64,000 bases of DNA, taken from assembly GCA_039583875.1 (NCBI GenBank), contig CM077151.1, positions 109,820,609-109,884,608 on the forward strand, given 5' to 3'. Below, piece after piece: positions 45,101-56,582 of this stretch. The notes under the pieces were generated by a model that was not told the origin of the DNA, ran no database searches, and worked only from the letters and a program-made list of their open reading frames with translations. The stretch's first letter is position 1. Each line of letters opens with the position of its first letter. This DNA comes from Platanthera guangdongensis. Taxonomy: Eukaryota > Streptophyta > Magnoliopsida > Asparagales > Orchidaceae. Position numbers and translations under genes: made by a program.

Positions 45101-46112
45101 CAACGTATAATCCTTACCTCCCAAACTTCTAACTTGCAGTGGACCGAACAAGTCCATATGAAGCAGATGTAAACATCTATTAGAATCTTTGCCAATAATG
45201 CATTTAAAGGTAGCTCTTGTTTGTTTACCTTTTACGCATACGTGACATGGTCTATCTTTGATGTACTTCACATTTGGGGCATCGCGTACTAAATTCAGTG
45301 AAAATAATTTATTAATAGTTTTGAAATTAATATGTGATAATCTCTTGTGCCATTGGTCACCAAGAGACGCACTATCTTTAGCCATAAAACATACTGGGGT
45401 AGAAGAGTCTATACAAATGAAATTTAAACAAAATATATTTCTGCTTCGAGTGCCTGATATAATCGTTTCCATATTGTCAACCAATTTTATCAAGCACTTA
45501 TCAGCATGAAATTCAACAATATATCCTTTATCGCAAAGTTGACTTATGCTTATGAGATTGTGTTCCAGTCTTTCAACATAAACCATATCTGAGAAGGATA
45601 CTCTACCATTAGAGATCATACCATATCCATTAGTAATTCTCCGGTCTGAATCTCCAAAGATGACCTTTGGCCCGTTCAAAACTGGAGAGTAGTTCTGGAG
45701 AAGGCTTCTTGTCCCGTTCATGTGTCGAGAGAATCCACTGTCCAAATACCAGATAGGCATTTTGGTGACCTTTGGACATACCTGCAATTATAAATCAATT
45801 TGCCTTAGGAACCCAAACACGTTTGGGTCCTTGGTCTCTTGTTAGAACACTCCCCCTACGAGTATTAACATTATGAGTGTCTCTCATATTGCGAATTTGA
45901 GGATTTGCAAAATTTCTGGAATTAAACCAGCAGTCAATGGCAAAGTGACCAATCTTGCCACAACACCAACAGTCAAACCTATTGTATCTTTGCCTTAGAT
46001 TCTCCTGCTTGACCTTTTGAGATGGTGGTATAGCAGGGGCAACATTCTTGGAGGAAGAAGCTTCATGGTGATGGCAATCACATGATTTCTTCTCCTTCAA
46101 TGGCCTTTCCAC
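45068..46112 (-). pseudogene. C3 zinc knuckle, protease and pre-integrase finger
   Basis: 46112-45795 carries the intact knuckle CWCCGKIGHFAIDC. 45787-45068 has the protease motif WYLDSGFSRHM (usual Cys changed to Phe), then the zinc finger WHKRLSH...CHVCVKG and HMDLFGP. The upstream end is cut near 46198 by C4. Confidence 0.83.
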
Positions 46113-46198
46113 AATAGGCTTTACCTTTGGTGCTTTCTTAATATTATGACCATGATTATAAGGGTCATAGCTCTGAAGAGTGATTTCTTCATAAGGTG

Positions 46199-47720
46199 TG
46201 TTGGAACACCCTATTACTAATTTGGGTCAGGATCACTATATCTCTAGGAAACAAATGCTTGACCTCCTGTATAGCTCAATAGGTCAATTAGAATTGAGTC
46301 TAAGGATTAGAAGTCTAGGTTTGGAAGCTGCCCTCAAGACCAGGATTTTCTGTTTGGAGACTAAGTCATATCGTCGAGCTCAGCACGACGATTCGTCGAA
46401 CTCCGATCGACGATCGTCTAGCTTAACTTGGACAGATCGTCGAACTCCATTCGACGATCGCTGAGCTCAACCTCATCATATCGTCGAACTCCATTCGACG
46501 ATCGGTGAGCTCAGGTCGACGATCTTGACTCAGCTTTGGATTTCTATCTCTGAGCTCAGTTCGACGATCTTTGAGCTCAGATCGACGATATTTTGCTGCT
46601 GTATTTATCCATATCGTTGAGCTCAGTTCAACGATAGTAGAGCTCAGTTCGACATTTTCAGATAACTTCAAGGATGTTTCTAGATTCAAATTCAAATCAG
46701 TTAAGGAGTTATTCTGTAATTAATTCTGAAGATTTCCTAGCCGTTTTCATTCATTTCTGGACCAAGTTTCAAGGGATTTTCAAAGAATATTTCTATGGAC
46801 TTTCCTCCAGAAGAGATTTTGCAATTAAGGATGCAATTAATGCAGGCCAACGACTATTCTTCTCAGAGAATGTTTTGTTCAGTATCAGAGAATAAAAGAT
46901 AAGAATTGTTTGAATCTTTGAGACAGATTACAGAGATACACAGACACACAGACAGACATCAGTAATCTTCAACAAAATATTCTGTCTCTAAGAATTCTCA
47001 AGAACACTCATCCAAGGAGATCAACCTTTTCTAAAATCTTCAGATCTCTCTAGTTTTCAAGTGTTCAAGGCCAACATATTTCAAGATTCCAGACACTCAA
47101 CATTTCAGCTGTTGCTGAAATCATTTTTTGCTGGAGCTCAACTTGTGAAGAACTATCACCCTCAGCAAAGCTTCTTTTCCTGAAGATCTCAAGGACTCAG
47201 GGGGAGCTTTGACATCAACAATCCACATAGTCTTCTCAATTGTTTGAGAAAGAGAAGACTGCCATCACTCTCTCACCCCCTCTCTGTAAAGGGTTTCTCA
47301 AACTCCCTTCAAAAGTTTGAGCTTGGTTTTGAGCACCTTGTCAAAAGCTCATTGGTGGCAAGACACCTGATCAAAAAATCTGATTTGGTTTTTGAGCACA
47401 TTATCAAAAGCTCATTGCTGCCCAGGACACCTGATCAACTCATCCTGCAGTGGATTCCTACCTAGGGTGGTAGAAGAGTGGATGTACCCGAGTTTAGGGG
47501 AACCACTATATTTCCTTGTGTCTTCTGGTTTTGCTTGTCTTTATTTTTGTTTCTGGCCTTGATTATTTTATGATTAGCTTTAGATTAGTTTAGTTCTGTG
47601 ATTAGATTAATTATTGCTTCCCTGCTCACTCATATTACAACAATTGTTGTAAAAAGTTTCAAAGCACCATATACTCTATTCACCCCCCTCTAGAGTATAT
47701 CAGATCTAGCTGCACTTTCA
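46199..47720 (+). repeat. C4 first LTR (1522 bp)
   Basis: TGTTGGAACACCC start, CTTTCA end. Very similar to 56752-58295 except for a 21-bp array unit missing here and scattered substitutions. No textbook TATA is obvious after the array; CTGTAAAG near 47286 equals CTATAAAG near 57858 in the other copy. Confidence 0.92.
46372..46652. repeat. C4 LTR palindrome array (ATCGTCGAAC / GTTCGACGAT with GAGCTC)
   Basis: ATCGTCGAACTCC and TTCGACGAT half-sites alternate with GAGCTCAG, about 20-22 bp apart, or 44 bp between like half-sites. The same array lies at 56925-57232. Confidence 0.85.
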
Positions 47721-47722
47721 AT

Positions 47723-47733
47723 TGATATCAAAG
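47723..47733 (+). other. C4 primer-binding site, first copy
   Basis: TGATATCAAAG, one base changed from TGGTATCAAAG at 58298-58308 in the second copy. Confidence 0.8.
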
Positions 47734-47852
47734 TGAGGTTGGTTAAACATACCACACCTTGGTGGTTGCACAGGATAACACCTGAACCCAAAGATCCCAA
47801 GTTAGATCTGTTTTTCTTTTGTAGTTTATTATTAGATTTTTTTTCACAAATC

Positions 47853-49883
47853 ATGGCCCAAAACAAAGATTATGCTAGCACCAGACCTCCAGTGTGCAAT
47901 CTATCCAAGTTTGCACTTTGGAAAGCAAGGATCAGACTGTACATGAATTCTATTGACGAAGACATTTTTAACTCTGTTTTGACAGTGTGTCCAAGACCCC
48001 CAGAGAACTCCAGTACAAATGCTGTTCCACCTCCATCAGGAACAAATGCTGATATCAAGAGATGGAAGGTAGCTGATGCCAAGGCTATGAACATCTTGGC
48101 CCAGACAATGTCTGATGACATATTTCAAAAGGTGGCTGAATGCAATTCAGCAAAGGAAATTTGGGACAAACTCTCAGAAATAGTCTCAGGCTCAGCTGAT
48201 GAGAGAAAGGATAGGAGATCCCACCTCATATCTCAATATGAGAATTTCAAGAAGGGAGAAACTGAGTAAGTGGGAGATATGTACAACAGGCTCAGTCTAA
48301 TTGTCAGTGAACTCAGAACATTGGATAACGAGATCTCACTAACTGAACTAAATGACAAGATTCTAATGTGCTTCCCTAGCACTTGGGATTCAAGAATCTG
48401 GCCAATTAAGGATGCCAGAAGTCTGAATGAGATCACCACTGAAGCTCTATTGGGTAAGCTCAAATCTTATGAGCTACTCATCAAGAATAGAGAAGAAGAA
48501 CAGAAGGCTGCCTCACCAGCCACAAGAAAAGAGAAGACCATAGCCTTCAAGGCAACTGAAGATCAGCCTGAAGACAAAGTCACAGGCAATGATGAACTGC
48601 TCAGTCTGTTGGCCAAAAGATTTTATAAGATGGCCAGAAAAGACTTCAGAAGGAGATCATACAAGGAACATGATAAGCCAAGGTATGACAAGTCCATTAA
48701 TAATAATAATAAAGACATTATTTGCTTTGGTTGCAGGAAACTAGGGCATATAGTTCCTGACTGTCCAGAAAACAAAAACAAGGACAGAAGGGACAGGAAA
48801 GAAAGAAGAAAGGAGAAAGACTCCAAGAGGAGTGGCAATGGCAAACCCTCATCAAGCAAAAACAAACATACAATAAAGGGGTTTGTTGTTGAATCCTGGA
48901 GTGAGACTGAAGAAGAGTCAGAAGCATCATCCAGCTCCAGTGATGATGAGGATGATGCAGAAGAAAAAGAGTTCTGCATGATGGCAATCAATGACTCACA
49001 ACATAATTCAGAAGAAGAGGAGTCAGACTCAGACTCAGAGACTCAACCTGAAGAAGATCTGGTAATCAGCTCTTTTGATTTTAATTCAGAGGACTTCAAA
49101 TCTGAATTTAAAACATTGTGTTTAGACCTGCTAAAGTATGAGAAAGAAATTATCTCTCTCAGAAATCATTTATCTGAACATAATACTTTAAAATCAGAAA
49201 ACCTCAAACTCTCTCAGGAGTTGGAGTGCTGTAAGGAGCAGATAGCTTCACTGAAAAGTGAGCTATCTGAGGCCAAGAAGCTTGAAGAATCCCTTAATGG
49301 GAGAAGCATCAAGCTGATGGACATCACAAGCATAGTGAACTCCAGATTCAATAGTACACTGGGCTTGGGTGCTTCATCTAGCCAACCCATAGTTCTAACA
49401 ACTCCAATCAAATTCATTTCTGATAAAGGAAAGGGAGTTGTAGAGGTTGCTAGGAAAAATTCTGATCTGCCCCAGAAAACTAAGTCCCAGCAGAAATCGT
49501 CGAACGAAGATCGACGATTGCCAAACGGAGATCGACGATCGCCGAACGCAGATCGACAATCTCAGGCAAAATCGTCGAACGCAGGTCGACGATCTCAAGT
49601 ACCTGATCTCAGCCATAGTCGACCGTCGAACGGAGCTCGACGATCTGACCCAAGATCGTCGAACGCAGCTCCAAGATCGTCGAATAGAGGTCAGAGCTCT
49701 GGAAAATTTTTCAAGGGCGAAGCAAAATTCAATCCTAAGGGTCCTTCATCCCAAATCTTTAACACTTATACTGAATGGATTATACCTCCAAGGAGATATC
49801 ATCCTGAAGGATATAAGAGTCAACCTGGGATGTCTTTTATTTCAGAATTTAAAGGTTATCAACCTAGGCCCAAGGTAAACTAG
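47853..49883 (+). pseudogene. C4 Gag with heptapeptide insertion and one internal stop
   Basis: ATG at 47853 (MAQNKDYAST). The frame is open to 49883 except for a TAA at about 48267, where the second copy has a sense codon. Order: Retrotran_gag-type domain (to about residue 280), knuckle CFGCRKLGHIVPDC, Lys/Arg block, acidic Ser-rich block, a coiled coil near 49080-49300, then a region of 7-residue repeats (DRRSPNA-like) at 49495-49690 encoded by the palindrome motif. Gag is unusually long for copia because of these additions. It forms particles and binds RNA. Confidence 0.85.
49495..49690 (+). repeat. Palindrome motif array inside C4 gag coding sequence
   Basis: ATCGTCGAACG/GATCGACGAT half-sites of the C4 LTR type. 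TCGAC starts at 49511, 49532 and 49553, exactly 21 bp apart, so they translate as in-frame heptads. Confidence 0.88.
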
Positions 49884-49899
49884 GTCAAAAATAAATGAA

Positions 49900-50451
49900 T
49901 TGTCTTATGTGCAGGTGAAGACCTATCCAACATCTAACCAGCAATGGTACTTGGATAGTGGATGCTCTAAGCACATGACAGGGAACAAGGACAACCTCAC
50001 TTCCTTTAGAGCCAAGCTTGGACCCAAAGTTATCTTTGGTGATTCAAACTTTGGACAGACTAAAGGATATGGTGCAGTCCAGATTGGATCAGTAACCTTC
50101 AAGAAGGTAGCTTATGTGGAAGGACTGAAGCACAACTTAATAAGAATCAGTCAGCTGTGTGATGAAGGCTACCAGGTGACCTTCAACAAAGACTTATGCA
50201 AAAACAAGTCAGAAGACAACACAACTGTGTTGACAGGTAAAAGGAAAGGTAACATCTATCTAGTAGATTTTCTTTCAACTGATGTAGATATTTTCCTGTT
50301 TAATTCTGTCTGTAGACCAAATATCTTATGGCATAAGAGACTAGGACACCTAAACCTTAGAACTATTGCTAGGCTATCCAAGGACAACCTTGTTAGAGGA
50401 CTACCTTCTGGCCCTACAAGAAGGAAGGACTCTGCAGGGCTTGTCAATTAG
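49900..50451 (+). pseudogene. C4 protease and pre-integrase finger
   Basis: WYLDSGCSKHMTG is the copia protease active site. WHKRLGHLN begins the zinc finger, but the frame breaks near 50440 before its Cys pair. The next frame starts with the integrase core. A stop between Gag and protease (about 49881) may be native or a mutation. Confidence 0.83.
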
Positions 50452-50507
50452 GCAAGTAAACTAAAAACAGCTTTAAGTCACTTAATAAGAGTGATTCACC
50501 TAGGATA

Positions 50508-51701
50508 TTGTATCTGTTACACATGGATCTTTTTGGACCCATCACAGTACAAAGCCTAGGAGGGAAATCCTACACTTTAGTAGTTGTAGATGACTTCTCT
50601 AGATTCACTTGGGTGTTCTTTCTAAGGAAGAAGTCTGATAACTTTAAGTGTCTGACAGAGTTTCTCAAATGTATACAGATTGAGTTCAATACTCACATTG
50701 CCCTGATCAGAAGTGATCATGGGACAGATTTTGATTCTCTTCTTATGCAAGAGTTCTGTCAGAGTGAAGGGATCAGACATACTTTCTCAGCTCCTAGAAC
50801 TCCTCAACAAAATGGGGTAGCTGAAAGGAAAAATAGAACCCTTATTGAATCTGCCACTACATTGTTGTCAGATGCTCACCTTCCTCTATCCTTTTGGGCA
50901 GAGGCAGTGAACACCTCCAACTATGTGCTGAATAGAAGTTTGATACATAAACTAAAGGGAAAGACTCCCTATGAATTACTCAAAGGGAAGAAACCTAAAG
51001 TTGATTATTTTAGAGTCTTTGGTTGTATTTGCTACATTCATAATAATGACAAGAAATATTTAGCAAAATTTCAAGCTAAAGCTGATGAAGGAGTGTTTCT
51101 GGGATACTCCATGATCAGCAAGGCTTATAGGGTCTATAATAAATTATCTTTAAAAATTGAGGAATCTGTTCATATATCATTTGATGAATCTAACATGTCT
51201 TTCAAGGAGAAGATCTCTTCTACCATAGAACCTTTGCAGGAACATTCTCCAGTTGAAGACTTGAACAAGTTGCAGGTTACCCAAAGGGATGAAAGCAGTG
51301 AAGATGAAGAAAATGCTCAACATATTGAAGAACAACTTGAAGAGCCAGTTGTTGTACCACAAGAGGAAACAACAACACAGGTTGGTGAACAATCAACACC
51401 CCCTGTTGATTTAGTAACATCAAGAGACCATCCAATTTCCCAAATAATTGGAGACATCTCAGCTGGTGTGCAAACCAGAAATCAGGTCAACAAAAACCTG
51501 TTGCACACCTGCTTCCTATCTCAAATTGAACCTCAGTCCATTCAAGATGCAGAGCAAGATCCACACTGGATCATTGCAATGCAAGAAGAGTTGCATCAAT
51601 TTGAGAGGAACAAAGTATGGGAACTAGTGTCAAAGCCTAAGGATCACTCCATTGTTGGAACAAAGTGGGATTCAGAAACAAACTGGATGATCAAGGAGTA
51701 A
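50508..51701 (+). pseudogene. C4 integrase
   Basis: The core retains HMDLFGP, RSDHGTDF and QQNGVAERKN, so all three catalytic acids are present. The C-terminal part (GKTPYELLKGKKP) and the variable linker to RT follow. A one-base loss near 51668 shifts the frame into RT, which continues from about 51665 in another frame. Confidence 0.87.
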
Positions 51702-53062
51702 TTATAAGGAACAAGGCAAGGCTAGTTGCTCAGGGATATTCTCAAGAAGAAGGAATAGACTACGACCAGACCTTTGCACCAGTTGCAAGATTGGAAGCCA
51801 TCAGAAAATTTTTAGCTTATGCAGCACATAAAGGCTTCAAGGTATATCAGATGGATGTCAAAAGTGCATTTTTAAATGGAGACATCAAAGAGGAAGTATA
51901 TGTCAGACAACCTTCAGGTTTTATCTCTCCAACTTATCCTGATTATGTTTTTAGATTGAACAAAGCATTATATGGTCTCAAGCAAGCTCCTAGAGCATGG
52001 TATGAGACCCTAGCATGCTTTCTTTTGGAAAATAGTTTTATAAGGGGTAGAGTAGACCAAACTCTTTTCATTAGAACCCATAAGTCCCATACCCTACTAG
52101 TACAGATTTATGTAGACGATATTATTTTTGGTTCTACTGACTCCAAATTGTGCAGAAGGTTTTCTAACCTGATGCATTCTAAATTTGAGATGAGTAGCAT
52201 GGGTGAGCTATCCTTCTTCCTAGGATTGCAAGTCAAGCAACATGCTGAAGGCATCTTTATTTCTCAAACCAAATATGCAAATGAATTGGTTAAGAAATTT
52301 GGTATGTCTGAAGCATCTTGTATGAAAACACCCATGCCTACTAATGCTGTATTGGATGCTGATGAACATGGGAAACCTGTTGATCAGACAACATACAGAG
52401 CAATGATTGCCTCTTTACTGTATCTTATAGCTAGTAGACCAGATATAATGTTTGCTACATGTATATGTGCTAGGTTCCAAGTTAGCCCTAGAGAGTCACA
52501 CCTAACACTAGTAAAGAGGATTCTCAGGTATGTTAAAAGTTGTCCAAATCTAGGTCTCTGGTATCCAAAAGATTCAGCATTTGATTTAACTGGATTCTCT
52601 GATGCTGATTATGCTGGATGCAGAATTGACAGGAAAAGCACCAGTAGAACTTGTCAGTTCCTTGGTGACAGACTTGTCTCTTGGTTTTGTAAGAAACAAA
52701 CATCTGTGTCAACTTCAACTGCTGAAGCTGAATATATGGCTGCAGGCAGTTGCTGTTCACAAATCTTGTGGATTCAAAACCAACTCCTAGACTATGGCTA
52801 CAACTTAGAGAAGTCTAAAATCTTTTGTGACAACACCAGTGCTATTTCTATAGCTCAAAATCCAGTCCTCCATAGTAGGACAAAACACATAGAGATTAGG
52901 CATCATTTCTTAAGGGATAATGTTGAAAAAAATAAAATTGAACTACAATATATCCCAACTGATTTACAAAGGGGAGATATTTTCACCAAGCCCTTGGATG
53001 AAAAGAAACACACCTTCTTCCTAAATCAGTTAGGAATGTTAGATGGAGGAAGTCTTAAATAA
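51665..53062 (+). pseudogene. C4 reverse transcriptase and RNase H
   Basis: The best preserved pol part: 465 open codons. RT has [19 protein letters not shown] and YVDDIIFGS. RNase H has [18 protein letters not shown] and [12 protein letters not shown] and ends [10 protein letters not shown]. All RT catalytic Asp residues are present. Separated from integrase by one frameshift only, so C4 is younger or less decayed than C2 and C3. Confidence 0.9.
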
Positions 53063-53154
53063 TATCCAAGATTTTGAAAGCTTAAAAATTGACCAAGACT
53101 AGGCAAACATCCTGATTTCTCTTAGTGTCTAGAGCCTTTCTGATCTCTGAACTG

Positions 53155-53415
53155 CACTCGACGATTTTCCCCCAGATCGTCGAACGGAGATCGACGATTT
53201 CCGAAATCGTCGAACTGAGTTCAGCGTTTCTCAGATAGTATGAACTATCTCTTCCGGTCAACGATCGTCGAACGACGCTCGATGATCTTGTTCTCTGAAT
53301 GATTGTCGAACAGAGCTCGACGCTCTCCAATATCGTCGAACGGAGATCGACGATGTTGAAGACTCTTCAGATTCCTTTAGAAGCCTCGATCGTCGAACTG
53401 AGTTCAACGATCTTT
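53155..53415. repeat. C4 internal palindrome array before ORF3
   Basis: GATCGTCGAACGGAGATCGACGAT-type inverted pairs (here split as GATCGTCGAAC and GATCGACGAT) repeat between the pol stop (53062) and the ORF3 TATA. The half-sites are those of the C4 LTR. Confidence 0.85.
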
Positions 53416-53437
53416 CCAATTCTGCGTCGAACCCTAA

Positions 53438-53444
53438 TATAAAA
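53438..53444 (+). promoter_or_regulatory. Putative internal TATA box of C4 ORF3
   Basis: TATAAAA 115 bp before the ORF3 ATG and just after the array, the same layout as in C2 and C3. Confidence 0.5.
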
Positions 53445-53558
53445 TTCATTTTTCGCCGTCGTTCTCCTTTGCGCTTTCGATTTCTCTGCAAGAATTTTCT
53501 TTCCCTCCAAACAGTTCTGCACTTGGTCGTTTTGTTTGTTGAATTTTTGCAGGTACCC

Positions 53559-56500
53559 ATGGCTGTGTCTGTTGCTATTCTCGCCGCAATGAAGTTTGAT
53601 GCTGGCTTCGACATCGACATGGAATCCTTCAGCACAACCGACCAGGTCTTTCAAGATATTTTGGGATTATTCAAAGAGCAGAACCTGACTGCCATTATGA
53701 CCACAAGGATCAAGCTTGCATCTGATGAGATCAAAGAATGGGTCTACACTGCCCACAATCAGGACAACTCCACCATTGTTGGGTCAATATCTGGCACACA
53801 GGTACCTCTAACCCTAGTAATTTTATCAGAGGTTTTTGAGTTGAGAAATGGTGAAGATACTGCTGACCTGTCTGGAGAAGAGTATTCTGACCTGCTTGCC
53901 AAAATGGGTCATTCAGAGGCCAACCCCAGCAAGCTCTTGAAAAAGAACCTATCTATGGAATACAGATTCATGGCAGATGTAGTTGGGAAGGTGCTACTGG
54001 CTAAGCACTCTGCCCATGATACAATCTCAAGGTATCAGCTCTGCCTCATGGGAGCCCTTGTAGACAGGAAAAATTTGAATTGGGGAGAAGTCTTCTTTGA
54101 CCTTATCAAGAAGAAAATCAACAAAATTTTTGTAAACTTTGGAAGGATTATTGGGGTGTTTCTGCAGCACAGGTGCCCTGCTTTGCTGGTCTCCTCTGGA
54201 ATCCATATCAATGCTTCCAAGAGACTATCTTGTGCCCTCTTTGGAAAGTGGGACAGACAAATCAGCAAGCCCAGCAGGCCCTCCTCTAGCACTCCTTCAG
54301 GCACAAGGACTCTCAGAGTCACTTCCCCACAGGTCTCTGCTCCTGCAGCTGACCTGCCTGCTGATGTTGCCTCTCCTCCTCCTCCAATTCCATCCCTTCC
54401 CATACCATCTACCATTCAAACCCCATCCACCATCATCATCTCCAGCCCCTCTCCAACATCTACACCATCTCTAGTACCTACACTTCCAACACCAGAAGAA
54501 CAATTCCATCCCTTATTCTCCTACCCTCAACCAGATGTCACTTCATCACCCTCCATTCCATCCTTCACCCTCATTGATGATTCCTTTATGGATGATTCAC
54601 CATCCTCTCCTCCTGAGATACCCTCATCCTCCACTTCCTATCAAGACCTTCTACAAGAAATCATTGACCAACCCACATTCACCCCATCTATTTCCATCCC
54701 ACTGTCCTCCATATCCACCTTACCCACACCTCAGCCATCTCTTCCCCCATTCACCAGCTCTCCACTACCCTCACCATCAGCTGCTCCTCCATCTTCTACC
54801 TCTGCTCCAGTCACCCTTGAGCAAGTAGACCTTCCAGCCCTTGCTGACAGGTTGTATGAACTGCTAGCCCCCAGGCTATCTCTTCTTTTGGATACCACCT
54901 TGGCTCCCTTACACCTGTCAGTGGCAGCTCTCTCTGCCAGGCTCTCATTTCTATTCCCTCAGGCAGCCCCTACAGCAGTGTGCCTTGATCCAGCCTTGTC
55001 TGAATCTAGGCAGGGGGAGATGCCCTATGAAGTGAGTCTTCCTACTGATGCTGTTGCTGCTGTTTCTGTGAGCCTGTCTGCTACTGCTGCTGTTATTGCT
55101 GCTTCTTCAGCTCCTGTTCTTGCTGCTGCTGCTGCTGTGTCTCAAGAACAAATCCCTCCTGCTGCAGTCCTTGCAATAGACCTCAGGTCTTTGCTTTCAA
55201 ACTTTGATCAGTTTTATTTCAGCTGTCTGCCAGAGCCAGTTGCTGTCCAGCCTCCAGAGGATCTATCCAAGGCACTTGTGCCATTCTCTTGCTGTGACTT
55301 AAGCATCATCACCTCTTTTGTCAACTCAGTGTATGCTGCTGCTTCTTCTGATGAAAGCATTGTTGTTGCTTCTGATGTTGTTGCCTCTAATGCTGCTGAA
55401 CTTTTTGATACTGCTGATATTTCTGTTATTGCTGTTGAGCCAATTTCCAAGGAAATTCTTATGTCAGAGGCACCTGAGTTTGATCCTTCTGCAGTTTCTG
55501 ATGATATCTCAACTGTTGTTGCTGCTTTCACTTCTCCAGAGCCTATAGTTGCTGCTGCTGCTGTTACTACTTCAACACCTGCTGCTACACCATCTGTTGC
55601 CTCTTCTGCTTCTGTACAGCTCAAGAAGGATCTGATGAAGAAAATAGATGCACTTTATGATAATCAGAGTTCTGAAAGTGATGAGTTCAGAACAGACTCT
55701 GATGATTCTTCTGCTACCATTGCCAGGAAAAGAAAGGCAAGGAGCAAAGCCATGAAGAGAGTACCTCCTGCCAAGGTCAAAGATAACAATGATATACCAT
55801 ACTACATTCTTCATGATTGCCCTATCACTGAACACTGGATGCAGTACTCCAAGAACCAACTGAAAGCAATGAAAAAGAAGAGGAAATATGAAAAGGGTTC
55901 CTCACAATTCCAACACTCTCATCCTCCTCCACCACCTCCTCCTGATGCAGGTGCAGGTGGAAGTTCTGCAGCTCAACCCCCTGCCAGAAGTCAGGCCCCC
56001 TATCAGCCTCATGCTAGATCCTATAATAGGGGAAGCCAATCCAGGGGTTCTCAATCCAGGAGAGGAGGATACAGAGGAAATCAAAGAGATCTCCAAGTCT
56101 ACTCCAAAGGTTACTCAAGGCAACACCCATACTCCAGGGGAGGACAAATTTCTTCTGATACCACATCTGGTCCTTTTCCCTACAAATTAAAGGAAACTGT
56201 GTCTTCCAGGCCTCCTCAGGACAATCCTTCTAACAGATATGAGCCACCAGTCCCTTTTGAGGACCCTGAGAACAATCCAGCTGCTTGGACTGCAAGATTA
56301 AAAGAACTAGCTGCACTGGATCAGATCAAAAAGGCTAGAGAGCAAGGAAAAGATTCCTCCAACATTTCTACAATGTCTGAACAGAGAAAGAAAGAGCTAG
56401 AAAGATATGCATCAAGCAAGTTCTTTGATTCTGACAGGTATATGGAATTGCATCCTGAAGCTGTAGTTCCCAGGCCTAAACAGCAAACATCTTTAGGTGC

Positions 56501-56582
56501 AGCAGATGATACCAGATCAAAGAAGGAAGCCCTCAATCCCAACAGAGAGATCAAACTTGTTAAGGGCAAGGAAAAGAAATGA
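53559..56582 (+). CDS. C4 ORF3, 1007 aa, intact
   Basis: I chose ATG 53559 (ACCCATGGC context); the frame is open upstream but shows no better start. Layout: conserved N-terminal domain (about 1-245) with FMADVVGKVLLAK and NFGRIIGVFL; Pro/Ser-rich stretch (about 250-450); Ala/Val-rich low-complexity part (about 490-690); acidic then Lys/Arg-rich segment with nuclear-signal-like RKRKARSKAMKR near 725; poly-Pro; Arg/Gly/Ser-rich RGG-like region (about 820-865); charged helical C-terminus. There is no signal peptide, transmembrane helix or catalytic motif, so it does not look like an envelope protein. The RGG and basic parts suggest nucleic-acid binding, probably nuclear. ORF3 homologues occur in C2, C3 and R. 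Function unknown. Confidence 0.82.
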   Translation: MAVSVAILAAMKFDAGFDIDMESFSTTDQVFQDILGLFKEQNLTAIMTTRIKLASDEIKEWVYTAHNQDNSTIVGSISGTQVPLTLVILSEVFELRNGEDTADLSGEEYSDLLAKMGHSEANPSKLLKKNLSMEYRFMADVVGKVLLAKHSAHDTISRYQLCLMGALVDRKNLNWGEVFFDLIKKKINKIFVNFGRIIGVFLQHRCPALLVSSGIHINASKRLSCALFGKWDRQISKPSRPSSSTPSGTRTLRVTSPQVSAPAADLPADVASPPPPIPSLPIPSTIQTPSTIIISSPSPTSTPSLVPTLPTPEEQFHPLFSYPQPDVTSSPSIPSFTLIDDSFMDDSPSSPPEIPSSSTSYQDLLQEIIDQPTFTPSISIPLSSISTLPTPQPSLPPFTSSPLPSPSAAPPSSTSAPVTLEQVDLPALADRLYELLAPRLSLLLDTTLAPLHLSVAALSARLSFLFPQAAPTAVCLDPALSESRQGEMPYEVSLPTDAVAAVSVSLSATAAVIAASSAPVLAAAAAVSQEQIPPAAVLAIDLRSLLSNFDQFYFSCLPEPVAVQPPEDLSKALVPFSCCDLSIITSFVNSVYAAASSDESIVVASDVVASNAAELFDTADISVIAVEPISKEILMSEAPEFDPSAVSDDISTVVAAFTSPEPIVAAAAVTTSTPAATPSVASSASVQLKKDLMKKIDALYDNQSSESDEFRTDSDDSSATIARKRKARSKAMKRVPPAKVKDNNDIPYYILHDCPITEHWMQYSKNQLKAMKKKRKYEKGSSQFQHSHPPPPPPPDAGAGGSSAAQPPARSQAPYQPHARSYNRGSQSRGSQSRRGGYRGNQRDLQVYSKGYSRQHPYSRGGQISSDTTSGPFPYKLKETVSSRPPQDNPSNRYEPPVPFEDPENNPAAWTARLKELAALDQIKKAREQGKDSSNISTMSEQRKKELERYASSKFFDSDRYMELHPEAVVPRPKQQTSLGAADDTRSKKEALNPNREIKLVKGKEKK

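Noticed and set aside
54139..54828. Alternate-frame ORFs within C4 ORF3
   Set aside because: His/Pro/Leu-rich frames caused by the CCT/CCA-rich codons of ORF3 read out of frame.
53559..56582. ORF3 as an envelope protein
   Set aside because: Third ORFs of SIRE-type elements are often labelled envelope-like, but I see no signal peptide, transmembrane helix or fusion-like segment here.
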